NCBI GenBank assembly: GCA_963715455.1
Contig: OY970245.1
Coordinates: 2,604,001-2,668,000 of the forward strand
Source: VRUE01 sp963715455
GTDB lineage: Bacteria > Actinomycetota > Thermoleophilia > Solirubrobacterales > 70-9
Reading direction: 5' to 3'
DNA: 64,000 bases
Shown: positions 15,136-24,322 of the stretch, one piece after another
Layout of the letters: every line of letters begins with the position of its first letter
Numbering within the stretch: position 1 is the first letter of the stretch
Made by a program: the position numbers and the translations under genes
Notes under the pieces: generated by a model
What the model saw: only the letters and a program-made list of their open reading frames with translations
Database searches by the model: none
What the model was told of the DNA's origin: nothing

Positions 15136-15885
15136 CTACCTGACGGCCTCGATCGCCGCTTCGATCTGTGCCAGCGCCGGCCCGTCCTGCAGGGTGCGGG
15201 TGCCGCTGGGACCGCTGACGATCGCTGCCTGGCGGGTGCGGATACCGAGCTCGGCGCCGAGTTGGTCGTAACTCTCCAGCCGCCGCGTGATCTGACCGTC
15301 GGCGCCGACTTCCTGCTCGAGCACGCGCTCCCACTCGGGCACGTCGAGTTCGCCGATCGAGCCGGCCAGCGAGACCATCAGCTCGTCGCCGATGCCGAAG
15401 CGTTCGGCTTCGTCCTGGTTGCGGAAGAAGAGGTAGGTGTACTGCCAGCCATAGCCTTGCTCAGCCGCCGCTTCAGCACCGTAGAAGCCAAGCTCGAGCG
15501 GGTTCTGGGCAACCGAGTAGTGGCGCATCAGCAGCTTCACGTCCCCGGGGCGGGCATAGTCCTCGGCCAGTGTCGGGATCGTGCTGAGAAAGTCGCCGCG
15601 GCAGCTCGAGCACTGCATGTCGTTGAAGACCTGGATCGAGACCGGCGCGTCGGCGGAGCCGAGCCGGGCTCCGGCCTGCGGCATGCCGCTGAAAGTGCTC
15701 TGGGCGTCGCCGATCCCGGCGACCCGGACAACGTCGCGGCCCGCCGGCCGGGTGGCGATCTCGACGATCGCGTAGCCGATCGCGAAGACCGTGATGCCGA
15801 GCAGGAGGATCACCCAGATGCGGCCCCGCCGTGGCAGCGGCACGGCAACCGGCTCCGGGCTCTGGTCCTGGGTCGCGGCGGGCAT
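15136..15885 (-). CDS. membrane-anchored DsbA/thioredoxin-like thiol protein
   Basis: 249 residues from ATG 15885; a GTG at 15906 is possible. A short cytoplasmic N-terminus is followed by one membrane helix (IWVILLLGITVFAIGYAIV). The extracytoplasmic thioredoxin-fold domain carries the active site QCSSC in VSIQVFNDMQCSSCRGDF, as in the DsbA/DSBA-oxidoreductase family, with helical insert YSVAQNPLELGFYGAEAA. It likely forms or isomerises disulfides in exported proteins. A 137-bp piece of it is duplicated at 14175-14311. Confidence 0.88.
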   Translation of the reverse strand: MPAATQDQSPEPVAVPLPRRGRIWVILLLGITVFAIGYAIVEIATRPAGRDVVRVAGIGDAQSTFSGMPQAGARLGSADAPVSIQVFNDMQCSSCRGDFLSTIPTLAEDYARPGDVKLLMRHYSVAQNPLELGFYGAEAAAEQGYGWQYTYLFFRNQDEAERFGIGDELMVSLAGSIGELDVPEWERVLEQEVGADGQITRRLESYDQLGAELGIRTRQAAIVSGPSGTRTLQDGPALAQIEAAIEAVR

Positions 15886-16005
15886 CGAGGCATTATCGCG
15901 ACTCACGCTCGTCGCCGACCCCGCAAGCTGCGCCAATCCGGTTGACACGTCAGCTCTCGGGGGTAGATTCTCTCTACCCGATTTCAACGATAAGGGAGGT
16001 CCGCC

Positions 16006-16191
16006 GTGGCCAATCACCTCACCCCGTCCGAGCTTGCCGAAGAGCTTCACATGAAGCGGCAGGAGGTGATCGGCAAGTGCATGCAGATGGGCGTTCCCAT
16101 CTTCCACGGCCGTATCGATAGATCACTCTTTGAGACCTCGCTGCGCAGCATGGCCCGCCAGAGCAAGAACCGCGAGGCCCGAACCACCTAA
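16006..16191 (+). CDS. small IF2-N-like / helix-turn-helix protein
   Basis: 61 residues from GTG 16006 with GGAGG six bases upstream. The sequence TPSELAEELHMKRQEVIGKC resembles the N-terminal subdomain of initiation factor IF-2 and related small helical binding domains ('xxELAKELGVSSKEVIxKLxxxG'). The rest is basic. It could bind nucleic acid. I do not know a named family. Confidence 0.65.
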   Translation: MANHLTPSELAEELHMKRQEVIGKCMQMGVPIFHGRIDRSLFETSLRSMARQSKNREARTT

Positions 16192-16214
16192 CGCTCACTA
16201 CACTCCCCTCCCGG

Positions 16215-17996
16215 ATGGAGAGGGGAACGCACTCCGCAACCCTGGCAGACCTGCTGCCGCTTTCCGCTGAGCAGTACGGCAGCGCTCCTGCCGTCAGCTT
16301 CAAGCAGGACGGCAAGTGGGTGACGCGCAGCTTCGACGAGGTATTGGAGACGGTGCGCGCCCTCTCGCTCGGCCTGATCGACCTCGGCGTCACCAAGGGC
16401 GACAAGGTCTCGATCCTCGGCAACACCCGGCCCGAGTGGACTTATTTCGACTTCGCCGCGCTCTCCGCCGGCGCCGTCGTCGTGCCGATCTACCAGACCA
16501 ACTCGCCGGAGGAGTGCCAGTACGTGCTCGAGAACTCCGATGCCAAGGTGGTCGTTGTCGAGGACGACGAGCAGCTGGAGAAGATCCGTGCGGTGCGCGA
16601 CCAACTGCCGCTGCTCGAGCACGTCGTGCGCATGACCGGCTCCAGCGACGACGCGATCTCGATGGAGGACCTGGCCGCCCGCGGCGCGGGGCGCGACGCC
16701 GCCGAGTGGGAGACCCGCTGGAAATCGGTCACCAAGGACGACATCTGCACCTTCATCTACACCTCGGGCACGACTGGCCCGCCCAAGGGCTGCATCATCA
16801 GCCACGGCAACTACCGGGCGATGCTCGACATGGTCAACGAGAACAGCGTCATCGAGGGCGAAGACGTCACCTACCTCTACCTGCCCCTCGCCCACTCCTT
16901 CGCCCTCCTCATCCAGCTGGGCAGCTTCGACCTCGGCGCCAACCTCGCCTACTGGGAGCGCGACCCGCTGCAGATCCTCCCCAACCTGGCCGAGCTGAAG
17001 CCGACCTACTTTCCCTCGGTGCCGCGCATCTTCGAGAAGATCTACACCGCGGCGACGAGCGGCATGGAGAAAGAGGGCGGCCTCAAAAAGGCGATCTTCA
17101 ACTGGGCGATCGAGGTCGGCAAGAAGATGCGGGCGACCGAGCGTGCCGGCCGCAAGCCCGGTTTTCTGCTGCGCAAGCAGTACAAGTTCGCCGACGAGAA
17201 GGTGCTCTCCAAGATTCGCGGCCTCTTCGGCGGCAACCTGCGGCTGGCAGTCTCCGGCGCCGCCCCGATCAACCCTGAGATCCTGCGCTTCTTCGACGCC
17301 GCCGGAGTGCTCGTGCTCGAGGGCTGGGGGATGACCGAGACCTCGACCGCGGCGACGATCTCCACCCCTGAGGACTTCAAGATCGGCACGATCGGCAAAC
17401 CCTTCCCCGGCTGTGAGGTGAGGATCGCCGAGGACGGCGAGATCCTCGTCAAGGGCCCCAACGTCTTCCAGGGCTACTACAAGAACGAGGAGGCGACCCG
17501 CGAGACGATCGTCGACGGCTGGCTGCACACCGGCGACATCGGCGAGATCGACGCGGACGGCTTCATCAAGATCACCGGCCGCAAGAAGGACATCATCATC
17601 ACCGCCGGCGGCAAGAACATCACCCCGGCCAACCTCGAGAACGAGATCAAGCAGCACCCGCTGGTCTCCCAGTGCGTGGTCGTCGGCGACCGCAAGCCCT
17701 ACCTGGTCGCCCTGGTGACGCTCGACCCCGAAGACGCGGTCACCTACGCCAAAGAGAACGGCCTACCCGAGGACCCCGAGCAGCTGGCGAAGAACCCCGA
17801 CGTGCGCAAGACGATCGAAGCCCACGTTGACACGATCAACGAGAAGTTCGCCCGGGTCGAGCAAGTCAAGAAGATCGCCATCCTCCCCCACGACCTCTCG
17901 CAGGAAAGCGGCGAGCTGACCCCGACGCTGAAGGTCAAGCGCGCGGTCGTCGCCGCCAAGCACGAGCAAGAGATCGAGCAGCTCTACGCGAGCTAG
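16215..17996 (+). CDS. long-chain acyl-CoA synthetase (AMP-forming)
   Basis: 593 residues, of the FadD15-like ANL superfamily. It activates fatty acids with ATP and CoA through an acyl-adenylate. Motifs in order: YTSGTTGPPKG (P-loop), LPLAHSFALLIQ, GAAPINPEILRFF, GWGMTETS, and GWLHTGDIGEIDADGF with GRKKDIIITAGGKNI (hinge and Lys region). Length is normal for the long-chain class with its alpha-helical insert. There is no clear Shine-Dalgarno upstream, and a TACACT hexamer ends ten bases before the ATG, so a very short leader is possible. Confidence 0.95.
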   Translation: MERGTHSATLADLLPLSAEQYGSAPAVSFKQDGKWVTRSFDEVLETVRALSLGLIDLGVTKGDKVSILGNTRPEWTYFDFAALSAGAVVVPIYQTNSPEECQYVLENSDAKVVVVEDDEQLEKIRAVRDQLPLLEHVVRMTGSSDDAISMEDLAARGAGRDAAEWETRWKSVTKDDICTFIYTSGTTGPPKGCIISHGNYRAMLDMVNENSVIEGEDVTYLYLPLAHSFALLIQLGSFDLGANLAYWERDPLQILPNLAELKPTYFPSVPRIFEKIYTAATSGMEKEGGLKKAIFNWAIEVGKKMRATERAGRKPGFLLRKQYKFADEKVLSKIRGLFGGNLRLAVSGAAPINPEILRFFDAAGVLVLEGWGMTETSTAATISTPEDFKIGTIGKPFPGCEVRIAEDGEILVKGPNVFQGYYKNEEATRETIVDGWLHTGDIGEIDADGFIKITGRKKDIIITAGGKNITPANLENEIKQHPLVSQCVVVGDRKPYLVALVTLDPEDAVTYAKENGLPEDPEQLAKNPDVRKTIEAHVDTINEKFARVEQVKKIAILPHDLSQESGELTPTLKVKRAVVAAKHEQEIEQLYAS

Positions 17997-18056
17997 GCGA
18001 CTCCGCCACTTCAAGTCTCCCGACTAAAACGGCACAAACCTGAAAGGGTTCGCGCG

Positions 18057-21000
18057 ATGGCGGCGGCGGCGCAGGAGATCCGCATCGCGATGGCCCTCAA
18101 CGGCGGGGTCAGCCTCGCCGTCTGGATGGGTGGCTGCGCTGTGGAGCTCGATCGGGCGCGGCGTGCAGGCGCACCCGGCAAAGAGCCGCCGCGTATCTAC
18201 GATGCGCTGTGCGCGTGCTTCGGTCGCCGCCTGGTGATCGACATCCTCAGCGGGGCCAGTGCGGGTGGCATCAACGGAGCCCTGCTCAGTGCGGCGATGG
18301 TCAGCGGTCGCAAGCTGGACGTCGAGTTCGTGCGCACCCAGTGGCTCGACCTGGGTGACCTCGGCGACCTCCTCTATCCCACCACCAAGGAGGACCCACC
18401 CTCGCTGATGAATGGCGAGCTCTTCCACAAGCGCATCCTGCAGGCCTTCGAAGGGGTGCTGGGCATCAATCCCAAAGCCCCGGGCTATGAGGCCTGCAAA
18501 ACCAGCTCTCCAGTGAGGCCCCTGGCGCCCAGCCTGGACGTGACGATGACTGACGTGTTCGGCGTCGAAAAACGCTTCCCCGACTCTTGGGGTGGCGAGC
18601 TGATCGCGCGTGAGCACCGGCCGCGCTTCAAATTCCGCGAAGCCAGCCACTTCAGCGCGCCGGCGCTGGCGGCCGCGGCGCGCACCTCGGCCTCCTTCCC
18701 GGTCGCCTTCGAGCCGTGGCCAGTGAAGGGCGGCCCACAAGTGCTGGCCGGGCTTCCCGGGTCGACCTACGGCATCGACGGGGGGCTGCTCGACAACGCC
18801 CCGATCAAAGCCGCCCTCGACCTGATCCCCAGCAAGCGGGCCGACTCGCGCGTGCTGCGCTACGTCTGCTATCTGAACGGGGATCCCGTGCTGCCCAGCG
18901 AGGAGCTGAATACCGCGGCACCCGAGCTGTCTGACATCGGCGGTTACGTAATCAACCTGCCGAGGGCCGCCCCGTTCGTCGATCAGCTCTACGCGATCAA
19001 GCGCGCCGTCGAGCGTCCGCAGCTGTCCGAGAGCGTCCAGCTGCCCCTCCTGCGAATGGATCTCGAAACGCTCCTCACGGTAGCCGGCGGGCTCTTCGAC
19101 GCCTACCGAAAACGGCGAACGATGGAGTCGCTGGAAGAGATGCTGGGCGATCCAAGCGAAGCCTCGGCGGCGATGGCGCTGCTCGAAGGCACCGGCGGCA
19201 GCCTCCCCTGGATCCCGCGCTCCATTGCGCGTGACTCCTCGCCGTTCGGTCCCTGGCGCTGGGGCATGCGTCCCGCCCAGCGGATCCTCCACCTGTTGCT
19301 CGACCTGCTGCGCCCAGAGATAGGACGAGCGGACGACGAGCTGCGCCCGATCCTCCGCAGGGCTCGTGACACGATCGATGCCCAGCTGGAGACGCTCGGT
19401 GACGCGCGTGAGCAGGTACTGGCCTCGCGGAACGAAAACAACCCCTCGACCTTCCGCAAGGAAGAGCCACTCGACCGGCTGGAGAAAGCGGTCGAAACCA
19501 CACTCGCCGAGGCTCCAAAAGCCCTCGCGGCAGTGCAAGCCGGGGCAGCGGCCTTGCACGGCGTTGTCGTCGAGCACCGCGATGCGCTCGGCGCGAGCCC
19601 AGCGGCAGCGCTGTTCCGCGACACGGTCGGAGCCGACGACTGGTTTTCCACCTTCCTGAGGCGCGTCTTGGCAATCGAGGTGATCCGCCGCGCCTTTGCC
19701 AGTGAAGCCGAAATCGAAAGCGCTCAAGAGCTGCGCTTCGTCCAGCTCACCCCGGCGGCCCCCTCTCCGATCTTCACCACCGGCCCCTTGCGGTTGCCCA
19801 GCCCTGCCTCCGCCGACGAGAAGCTAGCCGGCGTTGGCCTCGGTCACTTCGCCGGTTTCTACCGGCGCTCCTGGCGCGCCAACGACTTCATGTGGGGACG
19901 GCTCGATGCCGCCGCGCGGATCGTCGACCTGCTGCTCGACCGGCCCGCCGACGCAATCGAAGTCGGGTCTCCGGAGATCTGGCAGAAGGAGGCGGAAAAG
20001 CGCAGCGAGTGCCTGGTCGAGGCCCTCCTGCCCGAGGGCGATGAGAAGCTCACACAGACCCGCCAGTGGCTGCTGCAGGAGGCCCTCGACGACGTGGCTA
20101 CGCGGGACGGGGCCACCCCGGAGACGGCCCCCTCGACAGCCGCGCTGAAGAAACAGGTGAGGGCACGAATCGAGGCTGAGCTGATGGCCGCCGGGCCCAA
20201 CGGCGAAACGACCGACATGCCCTTCACCCGGACCGTCTTCCAGCGCGCAGCACAGCTCGAGATCGTCGTCGACGAGCTGCCAGTGATCCGCCGCGAGACG
20301 ACCGCCGACAGCAAGCTGGGCAGCGCCGTCGAGCCCTTTCCCAAAGACGACGGGGAGCGCGATCTGGTCGCCGAGATCAAGGCCGTCCGCGCCCTCTACG
20401 AAGACGGCGACTCGCTGCCGGGCCGGCTCACCGACGACGAGGAAGCGGTCAGCGATCTCGGCCTGCGCACGATCACCCACGCTGCCTTCGTTGCGCTCTC
20501 GGCGGTGCGGACCGCGGGAGCGCCGCTGGCAAAGCTTTTCGGGGTCGTGCGAACGCCGCTCTCGGCGGTCGCCGCAACCGTGGCGAAGAGCCCTCTCCAC
20601 CGGACCACCGCAGGCTTCGGCTTCTGGGCAGCCGCCGTCTACCTGACCAGCCGCCTGGTGGCCACCGAGACCGATGCCACGCTGAGCTTCTCCTCGATCT
20701 GGTCCTGGGCAACGCTTACCGCACTGGTCGGCCTACTGGGCGTGATCGGCTTCGCCACCGTTCCCGTCCTACGGGTCTGGCGTGAGGTGCGGCCGTTGAT
20801 CAACTTCCTGCTCGCCAGCGGCCTGCTCGGCTTTGCCTTCGGCTTCGTCGCGGTGTGGGCGGCGATCATCGGCTTCGACATCGAACGGATCCTCTTCGCG
20901 CCCGGAGCCGATAACCCACCGGACCTCGTCGTGCTGGCGCCCCTCGCGGCGCTCGGCGTCATCTCGGTTGCCCGGCTCCCCCTTCCCGGCTGGCTAAGCA

Positions 21001-21254
21001 AGCTTGCCGCCCCACTGGAAAAGGTCCGCAAGAGCCGCTTCGTTTACCTGCTACTCATCGCCAGCTTCGGACTGCTCGGCATCTGGACCGGCATCGACCT
21101 CTGGGACGCCGGGTTCGATGGGGGAGCCCACTGGCAGCTCGGCGGCGCGCTCTTCGCCATCTTCGCCGCGCCGATCGTCGTCACACTCTCTTTGACGCGT
21201 TTGAAACGGCCGCGCCGCAAGCGCCGGGGCGCTGCTGTCGCCAGTGACGCCTAG
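18057..21254 (+). CDS. patatin-like protein with C-terminal membrane domain (DUF3376 type)
   Basis: 1,065 residues; GAAAGGG precedes ATG 18057. The N-terminal patatin lipase has oxyanion NGGVSLAVWMGG, nucleophile SGASAGG (Ser about residue 65) and the catalytic Asp in GIDGGLLDNAP. A long helical middle section of about 500 residues follows. At least five membrane helices lie in the last 260 residues (for example VGLLGVIGFATVPVL, GLLGFAFGFVAVWAAIIGF). Architecture and size fit the actinobacterial patatin/DUF3376 family, probably a membrane-bound phospholipase or acyl hydrolase. Its stop overlaps that of the convergent second patatin. Confidence 0.9.
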   Translation: MAAAAQEIRIAMALNGGVSLAVWMGGCAVELDRARRAGAPGKEPPRIYDALCACFGRRLVIDILSGASAGGINGALLSAAMVSGRKLDVEFVRTQWLDLGDLGDLLYPTTKEDPPSLMNGELFHKRILQAFEGVLGINPKAPGYEACKTSSPVRPLAPSLDVTMTDVFGVEKRFPDSWGGELIAREHRPRFKFREASHFSAPALAAAARTSASFPVAFEPWPVKGGPQVLAGLPGSTYGIDGGLLDNAPIKAALDLIPSKRADSRVLRYVCYLNGDPVLPSEELNTAAPELSDIGGYVINLPRAAPFVDQLYAIKRAVERPQLSESVQLPLLRMDLETLLTVAGGLFDAYRKRRTMESLEEMLGDPSEASAAMALLEGTGGSLPWIPRSIARDSSPFGPWRWGMRPAQRILHLLLDLLRPEIGRADDELRPILRRARDTIDAQLETLGDAREQVLASRNENNPSTFRKEEPLDRLEKAVETTLAEAPKALAAVQAGAAALHGVVVEHRDALGASPAAALFRDTVGADDWFSTFLRRVLAIEVIRRAFASEAEIESAQELRFVQLTPAAPSPIFTTGPLRLPSPASADEKLAGVGLGHFAGFYRRSWRANDFMWGRLDAAARIVDLLLDRPADAIEVGSPEIWQKEAEKRSECLVEALLPEGDEKLTQTRQWLLQEALDDVATRDGATPETAPSTAALKKQVRARIEAELMAAGPNGETTDMPFTRTVFQRAAQLEIVVDELPVIRRETTADSKLGSAVEPFPKDDGERDLVAEIKAVRALYEDGDSLPGRLTDDEEAVSDLGLRTITHAAFVALSAVRTAGAPLAKLFGVVRTPLSAVAATVAKSPLHRTTAGFGFWAAAVYLTSRLVATETDATLSFSSIWSWATLTALVGLLGVIGFATVPVLRVWREVRPLINFLLASGLLGFAFGFVAVWAAIIGFDIERILFAPGADNPPDLVVLAPLAALGVISVARLPLPGWLSKLAAPLEKVRKSRFVYLLLIASFGLLGIWTGIDLWDAGFDGGAHWQLGGALFAIFAAPIVVTLSLTRLKRPRRKRRGAAVASDA

Positions 21255-22498
21255 GACGCCTCGCCGGACTGACGCAGCAGGGCCGACGTCGTCTGCTCGA
21301 GCACGCGCCGCCAGGCCGAGGTCTGCTCGGGCTCTTCCTCGGCAGCCCGCTCGACCACGCGGCGTACGCGGCGCTCGGAGATCTCCAGACCGTGCCGGTC
21401 GGCGATCTCCTTGTAGCGGTCGTAGTCCTCGGCGAGCGCCGCGGTCACCGATTCGAAGCCGTGCTGGGCGATTTTCAGCCGCCGCGAGTAGTCCATGATC
21501 GGCGTGCCGAACATCAGCTCGTCATTGGGCTCGGGCTCGATCAGAATGATGTCGACCCCGGGGTAGCGCTCCTGCCACATCTCGACTGCCTGATGCAGGC
21601 GGGCGTGGGCGATAAGGCGGAAGGTCTGGTTGGCGATCGCCGGCAGGCCCATATCGGAGACGCGCCGCACGCGGGTACCGAAGACGGTCGGAATCGTCTT
21701 CTCGAAGTCGTTGACGAAGGGCACGAGCGGGTTGACGACGACGATGAACTTGGCACCCTTTTCGACCGCGACATCGACGTTCGTGGTCGAGCGGATGCCG
21801 CCGTCGACGAGCTGGCGACCCTTGAGGTCGACCGGCTTGTAGACGATCGGCAGGGCGGTCGAGCACTGGACCGCCTTGGAGATCGGCACGTCGTTCCAAC
21901 CCTCCTCGCCAAAGACGATGCGCTCGCAGGTGTCGAGATCCGTAGCGGTCAGGTAAAGCTCTTTGTCGAGCAAGCGAAAGTCGTCGACCCGTTCGGCTTC
22001 GCCCAGTGCCGCCGCGACGTACTCGACCACGCCATCCCCCGAGTAAAAGCCAGTCGGCAGCGCCTCGGCGAGCCCGACGCCAACGTCGATCGCCGAGAAG
22101 TCGCCCATGCGTGCCAGGCTTCGCGCCAGCTCCAGCGTGCGCAGCGGCAACAGCGCCGCCTTCTCGACGAAGCCGAGGTAGTTCGGCTTGAGCACCTTGC
22201 CCAGGTTGAGGTCATCGAGCTCCGATGGCACGCGACGATTGATCACCTGCATCATCTCGTCGGGGGTAACGCCGTTGGCGAGCATCCCGGCGACGAAGGA
22301 GCCTGCGCTGGTGCCGACGTAGACGTCGAAGTTGTTGACCGTGCTGTTGACCGCGAGCAAGTCGAGGGCGCGCAGAGCGCCGATCTCATAGACCCCGCCG
22401 GTAAAGCCGCCGCCGCCGAGCACGAGGGCGGTCTTCGATGGGCGTTTACGGCTGCGGCGACGTCGCGGTTGCGACTCGATGTCCACAACTTTGCCCAT
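21251..22498 (-). CDS. patatin-like phospholipase
   Basis: About 415 residues from ATG 22498 (an ATG at 22504 is also in frame). Oxyanion LVLGGGGFTGGVYEIGALRA, nucleophile VGTSAGSF and Asp in LVDGGIRSTTN are all intact. It is a typical soluble bacterial patatin acting on phospholipid acyl chains. A basic N-terminus (RRRRSRKRPSK) precedes the domain. It converges on the larger patatin, with a shared CTAG forming both stops, and diverges from dacB with almost no spacer. Confidence 0.92.
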   Translation of the reverse strand: MGKVVDIESQPRRRRSRKRPSKTALVLGGGGFTGGVYEIGALRALDLLAVNSTVNNFDVYVGTSAGSFVAGMLANGVTPDEMMQVINRRVPSELDDLNLGKVLKPNYLGFVEKAALLPLRTLELARSLARMGDFSAIDVGVGLAEALPTGFYSGDGVVEYVAAALGEAERVDDFRLLDKELYLTATDLDTCERIVFGEEGWNDVPISKAVQCSTALPIVYKPVDLKGRQLVDGGIRSTTNVDVAVEKGAKFIVVVNPLVPFVNDFEKTIPTVFGTRVRRVSDMGLPAIANQTFRLIAHARLHQAVEMWQERYPGVDIILIEPEPNDELMFGTPIMDYSRRLKIAQHGFESVTAALAEDYDRYKEIADRHGLEISERRVRRVVERAAEEEPEQTSAWRRVLEQTTSALLRQSGEAS

Positions 22499-22505
22499 AA
22501 ACATG

Positions 22506-22512
22506 CATTATC
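22506..22512. promoter_or_regulatory. overlapping divergent -10 elements
   Basis: CATTAT (22506-22511, plus strand) and GATAAT (minus strand, 22507-22512) are the same bases read both ways. Each lies eight or nine bases before a start codon (GTG 22520; ATG 22498), which suggests leaderless transcripts in both directions and mutual exclusion. Confidence 0.45.
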
Positions 22513-22519
22513 CCATTAA

Positions 22520-23767
22520 GTGAGGCGGACCCCGGCACTCTCTGCCGCGATTTGCGCGCTACTTGCGCTCCTCTTGGCCTTCGGCACGGCCTCGGCAGGG
22601 GCCGAGTCCCCCTGCGCGACGATGCGAGCGCGCCTCCTGCAGGGCGGCGGCGGGACTAGCGGCCTGCTCGTCGTCGACGGTGAGACTGGCAAGACCCTCT
22701 GCGCGCGAGCGCCCAACCGGCGACGACCGCTGGCCTCGAACATGAAGCTCTTTACGACGGCGACGGCGCTCGCTCGGCTCGGACCGCAGGAGCGCATCGA
22801 GACGACGCTGGTTACCGACGGCACGCTCGATTGGGGGGGCACACTGCACGGCAGCCTCTACCTGGTCGGTGCCGGTGACCCCGCCCTCGGCACGCCCGCC
22901 TTTTACGAGCGCTTCCTCGGCTTGGGAACCAACGTCTTCCTGCTCAAGAGTCAGCTTCGCGAACTTGGCATCCGCCGGGTGACGGGACGCCTCTACGCCG
23001 ACGACACGATCTTCGACCGCTTGCGCGGGGTAGCCGACTCGGGCTACGCGACCAGCTCCTATATCGGACCGCTCTCCGGCCTCGCCTTCAACGCCGGCTA
23101 CAGCAGCGTCAGCGCTCGCAGCTTCGCCACCGATCCCGCCCAGAGGGCAGCTGCGACCCTGGCCCGAGCGCTGCGCAGCGCTGGCATCGAGATCGCAGCT
23201 CGGGTTGCGCTGGGCAAGGCGCCGACCTCGAGCCGCGTGCTCGCCAGGGTCGAATCGCCGGCCATGACCCAGCTCGTCAACCTCACCAACGTCTACTCGC
23301 ACAACTTCTTCGCCGAGATGCTGATCAAGCTGCTCGGCGCGCGCCTCGGCGGCGCGGGAACGACGGCTGCCGGAGCCGGGGTTGTGGAGCGCTTCGCCCG
23401 TGCACACGGCTCCGGCTTGCGGGCCGTCGACGGCTCCGGGCTGACCCGTGGCAACCGTGCCTCACCGGCGCAGATCGTTGCCCTGCTGGAGGCGATGCGC
23501 GAGGAGCCAGTGGGCGAGGAGTTCATCCAGGACCTGGCGCTCACCGGGCGCGAGGGAACCGTCGCCACGCGCATGCGCGGCAGCGCCGCTTACGGCCGCT
23601 GCCGCACCAAGACCGGCACCCTGACCGGCGTCAGCAACCTCTCCGGCTACTGCTTCAACCGCAGCGGCCGCGTGATCCTCTTCTCGATCCTGATGGCGAG
23701 CGTCGGCAACCTCAGCCTCGCCCACCTCGAACAGGACCGCATCGCCGGCGAAATCGCCGGCTACTGA
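22520..23767 (+). CDS. dacB: D-Ala-D-Ala carboxypeptidase/endopeptidase (PBP4 family)
   Basis: 415 residues from GTG 22520. The signal peptide is ICALLALLLAFGTASA. Penicillin-binding motifs are SNMK (SXXK nucleophile, about residue 73), SHN (in VYSHNFFAEM) and KTG (TKTGTLTGVSNLSGY). It trims or cleaves peptidoglycan stem peptides outside the membrane. Length and motif spacing match S13-family PBP4. Confidence 0.93.
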   Translation: MRRTPALSAAICALLALLLAFGTASAGAESPCATMRARLLQGGGGTSGLLVVDGETGKTLCARAPNRRRPLASNMKLFTTATALARLGPQERIETTLVTDGTLDWGGTLHGSLYLVGAGDPALGTPAFYERFLGLGTNVFLLKSQLRELGIRRVTGRLYADDTIFDRLRGVADSGYATSSYIGPLSGLAFNAGYSSVSARSFATDPAQRAAATLARALRSAGIEIAARVALGKAPTSSRVLARVESPAMTQLVNLTNVYSHNFFAEMLIKLLGARLGGAGTTAAGAGVVERFARAHGSGLRAVDGSGLTRGNRASPAQIVALLEAMREEPVGEEFIQDLALTGREGTVATRMRGSAAYGRCRTKTGTLTGVSNLSGYCFNRSGRVILFSILMASVGNLSLAHLEQDRIAGEIAGY

Positions 23768-23958
23768 GCGCGTTCTCGATTGCGGCGTCTCGCGCGCTCA
23801 TCGAGAAAGTGAAAGACCCCGAACACGGCGAAGAAGCCAATCATCGCCGTTGCCTGCATGGCGGCTTCACTCGTCTCATGGAAAAGGATCCCGCCCGTCA
23901 GCATGATCGCAGCCCCGATCGCAAGGCTAATACCAGCATGCCAGCGACTGCCGCTCAC
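23761..23958 (-). CDS. small two-helix membrane protein
   Basis: 65 residues from GTG 23958, chosen because AAGGAA lies seven bases upstream; a TTG at 23982 is the longer alternative. Two hydrophobic helices (ISLAIGAAIMLTGGILF; ATAMIGFFAVFGVFHFL) are followed by a basic tail. The stop region overlaps the end of dacB by 7 nt. No family is recognised. Confidence 0.6.
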   Translation of the reverse strand: MSGSRWHAGISLAIGAAIMLTGGILFHETSEAAMQATAMIGFFAVFGVFHFLDERARRRNRERAQ

Positions 23959-23988
23959 AGGCAATTTCCTTGATGCAGACAATTCATT

Positions 23989-24214
23989 TCAGAAAACATA
24001 GCGTACGAGCGTGTCGACACCTAGCGCCATGGCACCCGATACACCGCCCAGACAGCCATCTATCGGTGCTCGCTCTCCGATCTGCTGCCGGGACCATCCC
24101 ATGGGCCAATCCAATTGCCCCCATCACGACACTGCCAATCACGACACCTGCACCCATTGCGGTTGCCCCCGTCTCGAACACCGTGGTCAGCGGACCAATC
24201 TGCGCGAAAGCCAT
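23989..24214 (-). pseudogene. small Gly-rich membrane protein with apparent frameshift
   Basis: From ATG 24214 the frame gives a glycine-zipper helix (MGAGVVIGSVVMGAIGLAHG) and then turns into Cys/Arg-rich nonsense after about residue 44. Shifting frame near 24090 restores sensible sequence: IGERAPIDGCLGGVSGAMAL then GVDTLVRYVF and TGA at 23989. Either the gene is broken by a one-base indel or the assembly has an error there. Confidence 0.55.
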
Positions 24215-24308
24215 TACGGCCCCACCCGGCCTGTCGCTGCTCCACGTGTGGCGCGTTGAAAGTGCCGCAAGGGGAACGACTTAGAGTCGGTCCCGCAGGG
24301 CCGGCACC

Positions 24309-24314
24309 TAGAAT
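24309..24314 (+). promoter_or_regulatory. -10 element of surE operon
   Basis: TAGAAT ends eight bases before ATG 24323 and no Shine-Dalgarno intervenes, so the surE-ligA-truA mRNA is probably leaderless. Confidence 0.45.
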
Positions 24315-24322
24315 CGGTCGCC

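Noticed and set aside
16188..17657. 489-codon minus-strand frame opposite the acyl-CoA synthetase
   Set aside because: Shadow of a high-GC gene; no motif and no ribosome-binding site, while the plus strand has all the family motifs.
21392..22519. 375-codon plus-strand frame opposite the second patatin
   Set aside because: Antisense shadow; the minus strand carries intact patatin motifs.
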